The notes: a model not told the origin generated them from the sequence alone. A stretch of 64,000 nt of DNA from Rhizobium esperanzae (GCF_014197615.1 NZ_JACIFY010000003.1:1-64000), one strand, 5' to 3'. Positions 35,287 through 45,198 are shown, counted from the first letter of the stretch. Numbers and translations are program-made.

Positions 35287-36330
35287 TTACGGCAGCTTCC
35301 TGATGGTGCTGTAAATGATGTTGCGGTTGGTGCCGAACCAGACCCGCTTATCCACCGTGTTTTCCGCCGCGCTGGCATTGGCAATCCGCCACATGTCGGC
35401 TTCGGACCGCTGGAGAAGCTCCCAGTTCATATAGGATTCCATATATCCGTCGTCCGCCATCTCATCGGAGAAGTTGGCAAACAGAAAGACGCCGCCCGGT
35501 TTCAGCATTTCCATGCAAATCTGCGTGAGTCGGATTGCAACCTTATCCGTGAGATAATCGTACAAGCCTGCTGCGTAGATCAGATCGAATGTGCCAATCT
35601 GATGCTTTCGCGCGAGCAGGCCGCGCACGGATCCATCGATAGGCTCGACACGAGTCCCGTGGAACTGGCTCGAGATCGAGCCGATGCTTTGCGGATCCTG
35701 ATCGAGGGCAACCCAGCGTTTCAGCCGGCCTTCCGCCAGTGCTGTCGATGCCTCCGCTTCGCGAAGGTGACCGGCGGCGATGGCCAGAACCTCGGTATCC
35801 GAACCGGTTCGCGCGGCGGTATCATCGACGTAGCGGGTCAGGATGTCGCGACGTTCCCTAACGGCCACCGGCCCGGGTGCGTTTATGGTATATTCGAAAA
35901 TATCGAGACCGAGAGGGGTGGATCTGGCCACTTCTTCGGCCACCGCCGAATGCCCGTAAATAAAGTCTATCAGACTGGCATCACCGGAATAACCGCGCGG
36001 CTTTTCGAAGGACCAGCGCGTGAACGGGCACTGTTGCAGGATCTTTGCCGAGGGATGGGCCTGAATCAGCGGGATGAGCTTCTGCCACACGGCCGCGCCG
36101 CATTTCTGGCGGACGTCGTGGAGCTGACCAATCAGCCACCTGACGGCCTCAGGCAGGTCTTTGCCGGCGGCGAACCGCTGCATTGCAAGGCTGATGACAA
36201 TCGCAAACTCGGCCTCCGCAGTTCGCAGTAAGCCTGTTTGGTGATCCTGGCCGGGTGAGAGGAAGTTATTGCTGACGGACTGCGGGGTGATCAAGCTTTG
36301 GCCATCAAGGGAAAAGAGCGGCTGTGCCAC
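35287..36330 (-). CDS. SAM-dependent methyltransferase-like protein
   Basis: A 347-residue protein. The C-terminal half looks like a class I methyltransferase: EVLAIAAGHLREAEAS (modified motif I), WVALDQDPQS (acidic end of strand 2), TFDLIYAAGLYDYLTD (motif IV region) and LKPGGVFLFANFSDE. The N-terminal half (FEKPRGYSGDASLIDFIYGH) resembles proteins annotated as extracellular-factor 3-hydroxypalmitate methyl ester biosynthesis proteins. The start is GTG after GAGG. It stands alone, divergent from a GGDEF-EAL gene. The substrate is unknown. Confidence 0.7.
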   Translation of the reverse strand: MAQPLFSLDGQSLITPQSVSNNFLSPGQDHQTGLLRTAEAEFAIVISLAMQRFAAGKDLPEAVRWLIGQLHDVRQKCGAAVWQKLIPLIQAHPSAKILQQCPFTRWSFEKPRGYSGDASLIDFIYGHSAVAEEVARSTPLGLDIFEYTINAPGPVAVRERRDILTRYVDDTAARTGSDTEVLAIAAGHLREAEASTALAEGRLKRWVALDQDPQSIGSISSQFHGTRVEPIDGSVRGLLARKHQIGTFDLIYAAGLYDYLTDKVAIRLTQICMEMLKPGGVFLFANFSDEMADDGYMESYMNWELLQRSEADMWRIANASAAENTVDKRVWFGTNRNIIYSTIRKLP

Positions 36331-36586
36331 GGAACCTCACTGGTAAATAACAACTTAAGAGATAGGATAAAATCCTCAGCAATTTCTTAACGTCAAGTCA
36401 AGGTCCGCGGCAACGGTCGCCACTGCACCACTTAATTTTAGAAAATATTAGTGAAACCGAGAGATACACCGCCAGATCAGGCGCTGTTCGAGTGTTATCG
36501 GTTGATGTGGGGTCTGCGTGGGGCTATCCAATTCAGCTGGCGGTCGGCGTAGGGCAACGGCTGCAAGTTGTTTGGGTGGCAGGGGC
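36331..36586. promoter_or_regulatory. Divergent intergenic region
   Basis: AT-rich sequence around 36340-36460 should hold promoters for the methyltransferase (minus) and GGDEF-EAL (plus) genes. No specific operator was recognised. Confidence 0.35.
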
Positions 36587-38593
36587 ATGATGCACGTGTT
36601 AGCCGAGACCGCAGTCGCCACAATGCGGCCAACGCTGTCGCCAGAACGGCTGCGTCGTCTTTATAAGCATAGGAGCGAGAGCGGCCGAAAGTGCGCGACG
36701 CGCGGCGGCCTCTGGATCGCGGTCGCTGTTTACCTTGCCTATGCCTTCACGGATTATCTTTTTATTGGCGATGTCGTCCAATACACCATCGCCGGCCGGT
36801 TGGCTGTAAGCGCCAGCGCGCTGTGCATGCTGGAACTCCTGCTCTATCGCAAGGCAAAAGCCGACACGGTCGACATGGCCGCGGCGGTATCCGTGCTGGC
36901 AGCTTATCTTGCCTGGCTTCTCACCGCCCAGATGACCACGGTCAGGGAGGCGTTCTCATACTATATGGTTTTTGGCGCGATCTTCATGATGAGCGTCAAC
37001 CTGTTCTTCAGTTTCCGGTTTCCGCTTGCCCTTGCGGCCTCCGTCACCAACGTGCTCATCTTCGTCGGCGCTCTTTATCTGTTCGCGCCTATGTTGCTTC
37101 TGCACAAGCTGATCCTCGGCGCCTTCTGTATTTCCTGCTTCATTTTCACGTCTTACGTGAACCTTCAGCTCAACAGAGAGCGCTACAAGGTCTTCCTGAA
37201 TGCCCTTGAAGCCAGTTTGCAGCAAGCGGCCGCCGAGGAAAGGGGCAAGGCGCTCCTGCACCTCTCGAACACGGACTCGTTGACGGGCCTCGAAAATCGC
37301 CGGGCAATCGATCAACGCCTGCGTGATCATTGGCAACGCTGGCAGGACCAGAGGGCGCCCTTTGCCGTCCTGCTCATCGATGTCGATTACTTCAAGCACT
37401 ATAACGACTGCTATGGCCACCAGGAAGGTGACAGGTGCCTTGTGGCCGTATCCCAGCTTCTCCAGAGCGTGGCCTCGTCTTACGGATCGATCATCGGACG
37501 ATACGGCGGTGAGGAATTCATCGTCATCGCACCCATGCAAAATTCGGAAAGGGCGGCCGCACTGGCAGAAGCAATGTGTGCCGCCGTCCGCGCGCTGGCC
37601 TGGCCACACGAGCACCGGCGGGACGGGACCACCGTCATCACCGTCAGTGTCGGGGTCTCCTACACGCGAGACCAGACCAAGCAGGTCGACAAGGTCATTC
37701 ATGAAGCCGATCGCGCGCTCTATGCCGCCAAGGCAACGGGTCGCAACACCGTCGTGGTCTTCGATCCCGACGACCCGCAGAGCAGCGACGACAGCGAGGA
37801 TATCGCCGCGACCCTGAAGATCGCGCTTGAACACGGCCTCGTCCACCTCGTCTATCAGCCGATCCGCAACGTCCAGACCGGCAAGACGGACGGTGTCGAA
37901 GCTTTGATGCGTTTGAGGATGCTGGACGGAACCGCGGTGCCGCCTGACAGATTTATCCCGGTTGCGGAAAGGACCGGTTCGATCGTTAAACTCGGCCGGT
38001 GGGCCATCCGCACCGTTTGCCGCGACCTGTTGGCAACCGACCTGGTGGAGGTTGCCAGCGTCAACGTTTCGCCGATCGAACTGAAGACGCCGGGTTTCGC
38101 CAGCTATATCGCAGCAACACTGGCAGAATTCGACGTGGCGGGCGCCAGGCTTGCTTTCGAAATTACCGAAGGCGTCGAGCTGGAAATCGACCAGGACCTG
38201 GTTCGCTGCATCAGCGACCTGAGGGCGCTCGGCGCTCAAGTCTGGCTCGACGATTTCGGCACAGGCTTCGCCGGGCTCTCGTGGCTTCGCCTGATAGACT
38301 TCGACACCGTCAAGATCGATCGGTCCTTCCTTCATGACAGCAACACGGAGAGAGGCAAGAGGATGCTGCTCGACATCATCAGCCTGCTGCGCAATCGCGG
38401 CGTGAAGATCCTCGTTGAAGGCGTCGAGACGATCGAACATCAGCTGCTGATGCAGCAGTACGGCATCAACCAGATCCAGGGATATTACATCGGACGGCCC
38501 GCGCCGGCGGCCCGGCTCGAGACGGATAACGTGCTGCCGTTCAGCATGGCCAGGAACCTCGATTCGAAACGCCTGTCTCGGAATGGGCCGTAG
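36587..38593 (+). CDS. Membrane GGDEF-EAL c-di-GMP signalling protein
   Basis: About 668 residues. Five or six membrane segments occupy residues ~40-200. The GGDEF domain follows (TDSLTGLENRRAID; VDYFKHYNDCYGHQEGD; active loop RYGGEEF), then the EAL domain (GVEALMRLR, NVSPIEL, FEITEGVELE, LDDFGTGFAGLSWLRLI, KIDRSF, EGVETIEH, QGYYIGRPAP). Both active-site motifs look intact, so it could make and break c-di-GMP. An earlier GTG at 36518 is in frame, but the ATGATG at 36587 fits better. Confidence 0.9.
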   Translation: MMHVLAETAVATMRPTLSPERLRRLYKHRSESGRKCATRGGLWIAVAVYLAYAFTDYLFIGDVVQYTIAGRLAVSASALCMLELLLYRKAKADTVDMAAAVSVLAAYLAWLLTAQMTTVREAFSYYMVFGAIFMMSVNLFFSFRFPLALAASVTNVLIFVGALYLFAPMLLLHKLILGAFCISCFIFTSYVNLQLNRERYKVFLNALEASLQQAAAEERGKALLHLSNTDSLTGLENRRAIDQRLRDHWQRWQDQRAPFAVLLIDVDYFKHYNDCYGHQEGDRCLVAVSQLLQSVASSYGSIIGRYGGEEFIVIAPMQNSERAAALAEAMCAAVRALAWPHEHRRDGTTVITVSVGVSYTRDQTKQVDKVIHEADRALYAAKATGRNTVVVFDPDDPQSSDDSEDIAATLKIALEHGLVHLVYQPIRNVQTGKTDGVEALMRLRMLDGTAVPPDRFIPVAERTGSIVKLGRWAIRTVCRDLLATDLVEVASVNVSPIELKTPGFASYIAATLAEFDVAGARLAFEITEGVELEIDQDLVRCISDLRALGAQVWLDDFGTGFAGLSWLRLIDFDTVKIDRSFLHDSNTERGKRMLLDIISLLRNRGVKILVEGVETIEHQLLMQQYGINQIQGYYIGRPAPAARLETDNVLPFSMARNLDSKRLSRNGP

Positions 38594-38665
38594 GGTCGGA
38601 TCCGGCCAACTGCCAAATTGCGCACCTTGTGAAACGCGATCGCACAATATTTATCGATTGCGTGG

Positions 38666-38682
38666 GCGCTCTTCTTGAGCGC
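38666..38682. terminator. Hairpin between convergent genes
   Basis: GCGCTC-TTCTT-GAGCGC lies between the ends of the GGDEF-EAL and MscS genes. The stem is 6 bp, slightly extendable, without a clear T-run, so the terminator call is tentative. Confidence 0.35.
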
Positions 38683-38720
38683 GCCAAGGCTCTCCTCCTT
38701 CGCGGGCACTGGGGTAACAG

Positions 38721-40013
38721 TCAGTCCGGTTGTTTGATCTCGATAGGGCTTTTCATGATGATTTCATGATGCGGGAACGGGATAGAGACGCCAGCTTTCT
38801 TGAAGGCATCCCACAGCGCCATCAGGACTTGCCCACGAACATTTGTCAGCCCGTTCGCTGGATCCGAGATCCAGAAGCGAAGCCGAAAATCGAGCGACGA
38901 TGCGCCAAAGCCGGTCAGCCAGCAGACGGGAGGTTTATACTGATTTGCGACCCGGGGCACCGTCGATGCCGTCGCAATGGCGATCCTGACGACCTGATGG
39001 GGATCGCTGTCGTAGGACGTCCCGAAGTCGACGTCTATTCGTACATAATCACTCGAGAACGACCAGTTGACTACCTGCTGCGATATAAAGTCTTCGTTCG
39101 GAATGAGGTACTCCTTGCCATCGCGGGTGATGACAGAAACAAACCGCGAGCGCAGGTCACGGATCGACCCGAACGTGTCGCCAAGTGTGATCGTGTCACC
39201 CGGCTTGATTGACTTGTCGATCAAGATGATAATGCCGGATATGAAGTTTGATACCACTTTTTGAAGGCCGAAGCCGATTCCGACGCCGACCGCGCCTGAG
39301 AAAATGGTCAGCGCCGTAAGGTCGACCCCGGTCGCCGACAAGGCGATAGCTCCCGCGATTATGATCAGGCTGATCTTGATGAATTTGCTGATCAACACCT
39401 TGATGGAAGGCGACAAATCGGCCGACTGCTGAACCCAGTGGGAAAGCATATTGCCAATGAGGACGGCTATCCAGATCAAGGCGATCGCCAACGCGAGGGC
39501 TTTGAGCACAAGCAGAAGTGAGAGTCTCACCGCACCTAAATTAATCGCGAGCTCGTCAAGAGCAGATAGAACCGGGCCGTCAAGACCGACCGCATAAAGA
39601 GCGATATAGCTCCAGCTGACGATCGCGACGGCGCGTGACAGGGTAGGGTTGCGGATGATTTTGGTCAGGACGGAGATGACGAACCATGCTGCTGCCAGCG
39701 TCAGAGCCGTGGACACAAGCCAGCGTTGTGAGGGCCACGCGCTCTTGCTCAACACGACGTTTGCGAGCCACAACCACCCCACAAGGAAAAGCCACATCAT
39801 CCGGCGCATCGGAGCAATGATGACCCGAAGCAGATCTGGATTGCCCTTGATCTGGCGCGCCTTTGCCTCCATCGCAGGCTCCGTGCGCGACGCAAGCAAG
39901 GACGCAAAACTGTAGCCGGCGATGATGATCGCAAGCTGAAAGAACGTCCATTCGTTCAGAATGAACGTCGTCAGCCACTGCTCGGCGCTGTCGGTCATCT
40001 GCCTGATATTCAT
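38721..40013 (-). CDS. MscS-family mechanosensitive ion channel
   Basis: A 430-residue inner-membrane channel. Hydrophobic segments fall at about residues 20-40, 70-90, 95-115, 130-150, 165-185 and 215-240. The pore helix and first beta-domain read LTIFSGAVGVGIGFGLQKVVSNFISGIIILIDKSIKPGD, the MscS signature, and EYLIPNEDFISQQVVNWSF follows in the cytoplasmic domain. It probably releases solutes on hypo-osmotic shock. Confidence 0.92.
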   Translation of the reverse strand: MNIRQMTDSAEQWLTTFILNEWTFFQLAIIIAGYSFASLLASRTEPAMEAKARQIKGNPDLLRVIIAPMRRMMWLFLVGWLWLANVVLSKSAWPSQRWLVSTALTLAAAWFVISVLTKIIRNPTLSRAVAIVSWSYIALYAVGLDGPVLSALDELAINLGAVRLSLLLVLKALALAIALIWIAVLIGNMLSHWVQQSADLSPSIKVLISKFIKISLIIIAGAIALSATGVDLTALTIFSGAVGVGIGFGLQKVVSNFISGIIILIDKSIKPGDTITLGDTFGSIRDLRSRFVSVITRDGKEYLIPNEDFISQQVVNWSFSSDYVRIDVDFGTSYDSDPHQVVRIAIATASTVPRVANQYKPPVCWLTGFGASSLDFRLRFWISDPANGLTNVRGQVLMALWDAFKKAGVSIPFPHHEIIMKSPIEIKQPD

Positions 40014-40106
40014 GATGATGATCCGATGAATGTCAGCGAGATAAAACTATCGCACGAGTTTAGTTCATTTGGAGAGAACAAGCACCAGCATTCCTCAGAA
40101 GACTCA

Positions 40107-40415
40107 ATGATTTACTATGACCTCAGCGGCGAAGAGATCAAGTTCGCGCGACAGATGAAAACGCCAGTCGCCAGTCGATCCGCCATACGGGCCGCCCATA
40201 TGCGTCATGTGCGAAGCCTTGCTGCAGGCTATCCGATGCTGGCGAACAATCAGGCGGTCTATACCCATCTGCGGCAAACCATAGCGATTGAACTGTCTTC
40301 CGACCGAGCGCCGATATCTCCTCGAGGGACGAGCGGGCTGAGGCGCGTCGCGTATGAAGAACGAGGGCGAAAGTTGCGGCCTTGTGACCGTCCTTCAGTC
40401 GCAGGTAAATCATGA
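40107..40415 (+). CDS. Small hypothetical protein
   Basis: A protein of about 102 residues from the ATG at 40107, or 129 from an in-frame ATG at 40026. The first 65 residues look like a real helical protein (LSGEEIKFARQMKTPVASRSAIRAAHMRHVRSLAAGYPML), while the last ~30 are Arg-rich and could be read-through past a decayed end. No family was recognised. It is divergent from the MscS gene. Confidence 0.45.
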   Translation: MIYYDLSGEEIKFARQMKTPVASRSAIRAAHMRHVRSLAAGYPMLANNQAVYTHLRQTIAIELSSDRAPISPRGTSGLRRVAYEERGRKLRPCDRPSVAGKS

Positions 40416-40533
40416 CGACCGCCCCTGCTCAACAGCCGCCGGCCCTATGTCGATAGGTCCATGACGATCACTTTACTCGGAGGGCGATAAGGGGCTCCGG
40501 TTCCCGCTCGGCCTGTGGAAGAGGCGACACGCT

Positions 40534-41334
40534 TTACCGCAGGCCTTCGTCTTCCTCGCGCAAACGACCACGGAAGGCGTTCGGCGTCGCGCCGATCGCC
40601 GCCTGAAACATCGCAATGAAGGCGGAGGTCGTGCTGTAACCGAGCTTGTGGCCGACGGTTTGAACGGAAAGCCCATCCGAAAGCATGGCAACCGCCCGGG
40701 AGAGGCGAAGCCGCTGTCGCCATTTCACGAAACTCATGCCGAGATCCCGTTTGCAGCGCCGGGCCAAAGTACGCTCGGTGCTGTGAACTTGCCTTGCCCA
40801 TTCTTCCAGTGAGCGGCCGTCACCGGGGTTCTTGCAGAGCGCTTCCAGCACCGGCTTCAACGCGCGATCATCCGACAGCGGCAGGAAGCTCTCCAGTGGC
40901 GACCCGACACTCAGCTGATCGATCAAAACGCGCATCAACCGGGCATCGTCCGCATTTCGAGGCTCCCCGATCCCGCGTTTCTTCAGATCCAGAAGGATCG
41001 CCTTGGCGATCGGCCCGACCGAGAGAATGCTCGCCTGACTGGGAAGGCGGTCACAGAGCCTCTGTTCGATGTCGAGCAACAGATAGGAGGTTTCGTCGCC
41101 AGCCCAGGCCAGATGCTCGGTCTCCGGCGGCAGCCACACGCCGAAATCCGGCGGTGCCGCGTAGCGGCTGCTTTTCACCGTCAGCTCGATGACACCCGCG
41201 ACCGAGTAGACGAATTGACCCCAGCTGTGCCGATCCATCGGGAAAGAGGTGACCTCGGCGAGCTGCACGATCTTCATGGCGATCGAATCCGGCGGCAGCA
41301 TTTGATCGCCCCCAGTACCATCCTCGCCGCTCAT
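40534..41334 (-). CDS. AraC-family transcriptional regulator (cupin type)
   Basis: About 266 residues with a cupin sensor domain (DRHSWGQFVYSVAGVIELTV; GVWLPPETEHLAWAG) and a C-terminal AraC double helix-turn-helix (LEEWARQVHSTERTLARRCKRDLGMSFVKWRQRLRLSRAVAMLSDGLSVQTVGHKLGYSTTSAFIAMFQAAIGATPNAFR). It is divergent from the PLP desulfhydrase-like gene, which it probably controls. The start could be ATG 41334 or ATG 41301; the latter has a G-rich box in front. Confidence 0.85.
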   Translation of the reverse strand: MSGEDGTGGDQMLPPDSIAMKIVQLAEVTSFPMDRHSWGQFVYSVAGVIELTVKSSRYAAPPDFGVWLPPETEHLAWAGDETSYLLLDIEQRLCDRLPSQASILSVGPIAKAILLDLKKRGIGEPRNADDARLMRVLIDQLSVGSPLESFLPLSDDRALKPVLEALCKNPGDGRSLEEWARQVHSTERTLARRCKRDLGMSFVKWRQRLRLSRAVAMLSDGLSVQTVGHKLGYSTTSAFIAMFQAAIGATPNAFRGRLREEDEGLR

Positions 41335-41423
41335 TTTGTCAGAAGCCAAGTATCCACTGTCCGGATTTCACTATCCCTCCCTGTGTATAGGGTTCTCATC
41401 TCAGATGTGTAGAGGATTATCGG

Positions 41424-42455
41424 ATGACTGCCCTGGAAATGCTGGAAGGATTGCCGCGCCTCGATCTGCGCGGGTTCGTTTCACCGGTACAGCGTCTCGA
41501 ACGTTTCAGCGAGGCGATTGGCGTCGAGGTCTGGTGCAAGCGCGATGACATCGGGTCCGTCGGTCTCGCGGGCAACAAAGTTCGCAAGCTGGAGGTCGAA
41601 TTGGCCCATGCGATGGCCTGCGGCGCAACGCATCTGGTCGCCGAGGGCTCGCGCCTTTCCAATGCAGCGCGGGCGGTTGCCGCCGCCGCTGCTGCTCTTG
41701 GACTGAAATGCACGCTGCTGCTCTGTCATGACGAGCCGCGCGAGCCTGTCGGCAACCTGATGCTCGACGGTCTTTTCGGCGCCGACCTGCGATTTGTCGG
41801 CAACGTAAACTGGCATGAACTCGCTGAGCTTGCGGAGACTGTTGTTCATGACCTGGAACGCTCCGGGGAGTGCGTCTACCGGCTGCCGATCGGATGTGCG
41901 TCCGAACGAAGCTGCCTGGGATTTGCGCTGGCCTATGGCGAACTCCGCAACCAGATGCGCGCGCACGGACGGAGCGTCGGGACGATCGTCCATGCCAGCT
42001 CGTCGGGCGGAACCCATGCCGGCCTCGTCCTTGGCAACGCACTCCATGGTTTCGAAAGCGAAATCCGTGGCATCGTCGTGGCGGAAGACGTCTATCCCGA
42101 CGTGGCCGGCGCCTACCTTTCGTTCGCCCAAGGCGGCGCGCATCTGATCAATGCAGAGGTCGAGCTGACGCGCGATCACATCAACATCACCGAAGCCTAT
42201 CTCGGCGAGGGCTATGGGCTGCCGGCTGCCGGCATTTACGAGGCGATCGATCTGCTGGCGACCAAAGAGGGTCTGATGGTCGATCCCGTCTACAGCGGCA
42301 AGGCGGTCGCCGCCATCATCGACCTTGCCGCCAGGAAGGAGCTGAAAGGGCCGGTCGTCTTCTGGCATACGGGTGGCTATCACGCGCTCTTCGACCCTCG
42401 TTATGCCAAGCGCATCTGGTCGGCGATAGACCGGCTCTCCGGCATCGCGTTGTAG
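41424..42455 (+). CDS. D-cysteine desulfhydrase / ACC deaminase-family PLP protein
   Basis: A 343-residue fold-type II PLP enzyme. VWCKRDDIGSVGLAGNKVRKLEVELAHA carries the PLP Lys (NKVRKLE), TIVHASSSGGTHAGLVLGN is the phosphate-binding glycine loop, and VFWHTGGYHALF closes the site. In this family the segment after strand 2 normally reads QSNHxR; here it is LSNAAR, so the residues that position substrate are changed and the reaction is uncertain (D-cysteine desulfhydrase, cysteate sulfo-lyase or ACC deaminase relatives). It is convergent with the next gene and divergent from an AraC regulator. Confidence 0.82.
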   Translation: MTALEMLEGLPRLDLRGFVSPVQRLERFSEAIGVEVWCKRDDIGSVGLAGNKVRKLEVELAHAMACGATHLVAEGSRLSNAARAVAAAAAALGLKCTLLLCHDEPREPVGNLMLDGLFGADLRFVGNVNWHELAELAETVVHDLERSGECVYRLPIGCASERSCLGFALAYGELRNQMRAHGRSVGTIVHASSSGGTHAGLVLGNALHGFESEIRGIVVAEDVYPDVAGAYLSFAQGGAHLINAEVELTRDHINITEAYLGEGYGLPAAGIYEAIDLLATKEGLMVDPVYSGKAVAAIIDLAARKELKGPVVFWHTGGYHALFDPRYAKRIWSAIDRLSGIAL

Positions 42456-42525
42456 AGAGCTAGATCAACTGATCGGATGCGACCATGCCTTTGCTCATCG
42501 AGCGGTGTTTTTTGGTTTTTTGGTA

Positions 42526-43614
42526 TCAGGCCGAACCGACGGGCGCCGGGGGCAGGGTCCCATCTCCGGCTTCGTCGTCTTGATCCACGTCCGCCGCAAT
42601 CCTTGTGAAAGGACTGCTGCCCGTCCAGGATTTGAATGCACGTGAGAACACCGTCGACTCGGCGTAGCCGAGTGCTGTGGAAATGGCTTCGGCCGTCATG
42701 TTGCCTTGTGTAAGATACGCAATTGCCATCTGCTCTCGATAGTCCTTCAGAATGGTGCGCAGAGAGGTGTTCTCCTCGGCGAGCCGCCGCTGGAGCGTGC
42801 GAGGTGTGATCGCCATTTCGGCGGCGAGGTCATTCAGCTCCACTGATGCCAGGCCCAGCCGGACGCTTATCAATGCCCTTACCTGCTCAGTGGCTGAAAC
42901 GTCTTGATTGCTCGAGGCGATGACGGACGCCATGTGCTGGTTCAGCACGTTGATGAAGTCGCGGTCCTCTATCCTGTACTGCCGCTCGGCGTCTCGCCGG
43001 TCGATGACAATGCAGTTTCTGGTCTGGTTGAATTGGACAGGAGCGCCGAACATCCGTTGCAGGGTCGCATCTTGACCGTTGCTCGCATGTTCGAAATGCA
43101 CCTCCAGCGGCCGCCAGTCGCTGTCGAAGGCCATTTGCAACTGGCTGCAGATGCAGGCGAGCGTGAATTCGTTGTCCTGTCGGAAAAGGCTTTTCGGTTT
43201 TATATCCGCATGGACTTTGTAGCCGAACACCAGCCCCTGCGAGGCGGGTTGCAGGGAGAAAGTTGTCGCCGTCTGAAACGCCGTCGCGTAGCGGGCATAA
43301 TAAGTCAGCGCCGAGCCGATCGAGCTCGCCTGCATGAGCAGAAGTCCGATGGGCCAGAGATCACCTGGCCGCAAGGCAAAACCGAGGCGAGCGCCCAGCG
43401 CAGGGTTTTCGAATGCTCTGGCGGCGTCTTCGAAGAACTCGAAATAGTCGCGCATGTCGATGCGGGCATTCGGATTGCCGATTCGAGTGTTTGACAGGCC
43501 ATGGCGCACGAGAAGCGCCTTCAGATCCGCTCCGGCTCTCGGGAGGCTTTGGATGATGGCTTGCAGCACCAGTACCCGGACGGAGGCTGTCACTGGCTTG
43601 TTTCGAGCTACCAT
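42526..43614 (-). CDS. AraC-family regulator with AraC_binding_2-type sensor domain
   Basis: A 362-residue regulator of the OruR/ArgR-like group. The long N-terminal domain (LPRAGADLKALLVRHGL ... FFEDAARAFENPALGARLGFALRPGDL ... YARYATAF) is Pfam Arabinose_bd-like. The C-terminal DNA-binding domain is LNDLAAEMAITPRTLQRRLAEENTSLRTILKDYREQMAIAYL ... ALGYAESTVFSRAFKSWTGSSP. It is divergent from the permease-aminotransferase pair, its probable target. Confidence 0.88.
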   Translation of the reverse strand: MVARNKPVTASVRVLVLQAIIQSLPRAGADLKALLVRHGLSNTRIGNPNARIDMRDYFEFFEDAARAFENPALGARLGFALRPGDLWPIGLLLMQASSIGSALTYYARYATAFQTATTFSLQPASQGLVFGYKVHADIKPKSLFRQDNEFTLACICSQLQMAFDSDWRPLEVHFEHASNGQDATLQRMFGAPVQFNQTRNCIVIDRRDAERQYRIEDRDFINVLNQHMASVIASSNQDVSATEQVRALISVRLGLASVELNDLAAEMAITPRTLQRRLAEENTSLRTILKDYREQMAIAYLTQGNMTAEAISTALGYAESTVFSRAFKSWTGSSPFTRIAADVDQDDEAGDGTLPPAPVGSA

Positions 43615-43740
43615 GTTCCCTGTGTTTCCTGAATCTGTCGTAAATTGTCATCTTGCTGGCATGCTCTGTGATGGACGCATGACCCAGCTCGGCACACCAT
43701 GAGGATAGCTAAAATCCAAACGTAATTGGAGGGGAATTGC

Positions 43741-45198
43741 ATGACAATCCATGAAATCTCACAACCCGCGAAACAGAAACTCGCGGCCAACTCGATCGGA
43801 GTGGCGCACATTGTATTTTTCGTGGTGGCCGCCGCCGCGCCGATGGCCGCTGTCGTGGGCGCCACACCTCCGGCCTTCGCTTTCGGCAATATCGGCGTAC
43901 CCGGTGCTTTTGTTCTGGTTGGTCTGCTCTACCTGATCTTTTCGGCCGGATTCACCGCCATGGCCCGCCATGTCAGCAGCGCGGGAGGATTCTACTCCTA
44001 TATATCCAAGGGGCTTGGCCGGCCGCTCGGCGTGGCCGGGGCATTCCTCGCGCTCGTGACCTATTTTGCGATCCAGATCGGTGTCTATGCGCAGCTCGGC
44101 GTGTTCTGCCAGGCAGCGATGCTGTCTCTCGGGATCAACCTGCCGTGGTGGGCTTGGTCATTGGTGGCGCTTGTGGCCGTACTCCTGTGCGGACAACGCC
44201 ATATCGTCTTTTCCGGAAGGCTTCTGGGGATCTGCATGATCGCCGAGCTTCTGATCCTCGCGCTGTTCGCCGTCGGTGTGGTCCTTATGGGCGGCGGCGC
44301 CCAAGGGCTGACACTTGCCGGCCTTGCCCCATCCGACGTATTCTCACCCGGCCTCGGCGTGACGCTCGTTTTCGTCGTCAGTGCCTTCATCGGTTTCGAA
44401 GCGACGGCGATTTTCGGCGAGGAAGCCAGCAATCCTGACCGGGCCATCCCGCGGGCGACGGTTGCGGCGGTAACCATCATTACGGTGTTCTATGCATTCG
44501 TGAGCTGGGCCGTCGTTCAATATTATGGCGCATCTGCCGTTGCCGCCAAGGCAAGCGAGTCGCTGGAAGGTTTTTACATCGGGGCGATCGCGGATGTGCT
44601 GGGTGCCTGGTCCACGGTCGCGGTCAACGTCTTGCTTATGACGAGCCTGTTTGCCTGCCTGCTTTCATTCCACAACACCTTGAACAGATATTTCTTCGCG
44701 CTCGGACGCGACGGCCTCATCTGGAAGCGGCTCGCCGCCATACATCAGGTCAATGCGTCGCCTTACGTGGCAGGGCGTGTTCAGGCTGTCCTTGTCGCCG
44801 CGGTCTTGCTCGGGTTCGTGGTCATCGGCGCCGATCCGTTCGCAGTGGTGTATGCTTGGACTGTGGCCTTTGCCGGCATCGGAATCCTCGCCGTTCAGGT
44901 GCTGGTTTCGGTGTCGATCATCCTGTTCTTCCGCAATGGCTTGCGCGGCTTCTCGCCTCTCAGGGTTCTAATCGCTCCGTCTGTGGCGGCGATCGCTCTG
45001 CTCGCCGCCTTCATACAAGTATCGCGGAATCTTCCCTTGCTGACGGGCAGCGAAAACATGCTCGTCGGTCTGTTCCCCGTAGCGGTCGTGGTGATCGGTA
45101 TGGCGGGCGTGGTGACCGCCCTGCGGATCCGCAGCACAAACCGACCCCTTTACGATCGTCTCGACAAGACTTTCGCAGAAGCGACCGCCGACAGCTGA
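43741..45198 (+). CDS. APC-superfamily amino acid/polyamine permease
   Basis: A 485-residue inner-membrane protein with about 12 hydrophobic segments. SIGVAHIVFFVVAAAAPMAAVVGATP and FTAMARHVSSAGGFYSYISKGLGRPLG (segments 1-2) and FIGFEATAIFGEEASNPDRAIPRATV (segment 6 region) are APC hallmarks. GGAGGGG lies directly before the ATG at 43741. It probably imports the amine or amino acid processed by the downstream aminotransferase. Confidence 0.9.
   Translation: MTIHEISQPAKQKLAANSIGVAHIVFFVVAAAAPMAAVVGATPPAFAFGNIGVPGAFVLVGLLYLIFSAGFTAMARHVSSAGGFYSYISKGLGRPLGVAGAFLALVTYFAIQIGVYAQLGVFCQAAMLSLGINLPWWAWSLVALVAVLLCGQRHIVFSGRLLGICMIAELLILALFAVGVVLMGGGAQGLTLAGLAPSDVFSPGLGVTLVFVVSAFIGFEATAIFGEEASNPDRAIPRATVAAVTIITVFYAFVSWAVVQYYGASAVAAKASESLEGFYIGAIADVLGAWSTVAVNVLLMTSLFACLLSFHNTLNRYFFALGRDGLIWKRLAAIHQVNASPYVAGRVQAVLVAAVLLGFVVIGADPFAVVYAWTVAFAGIGILAVQVLVSVSIILFFRNGLRGFSPLRVLIAPSVAAIALLAAFIQVSRNLPLLTGSENMLVGLFPVAVVVIGMAGVVTALRIRSTNRPLYDRLDKTFAEATADS

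Noticed and set aside
36956..38647. Open frame of 563 codons on the minus strand
   Set aside because: It is antisense to the GGDEF-EAL gene, whose motifs are intact.
42500..42525. T-rich stretch as a terminator after the PLP gene
   Set aside because: The T-runs at 42510-42520 are not preceded by a convincing GC-rich stem.
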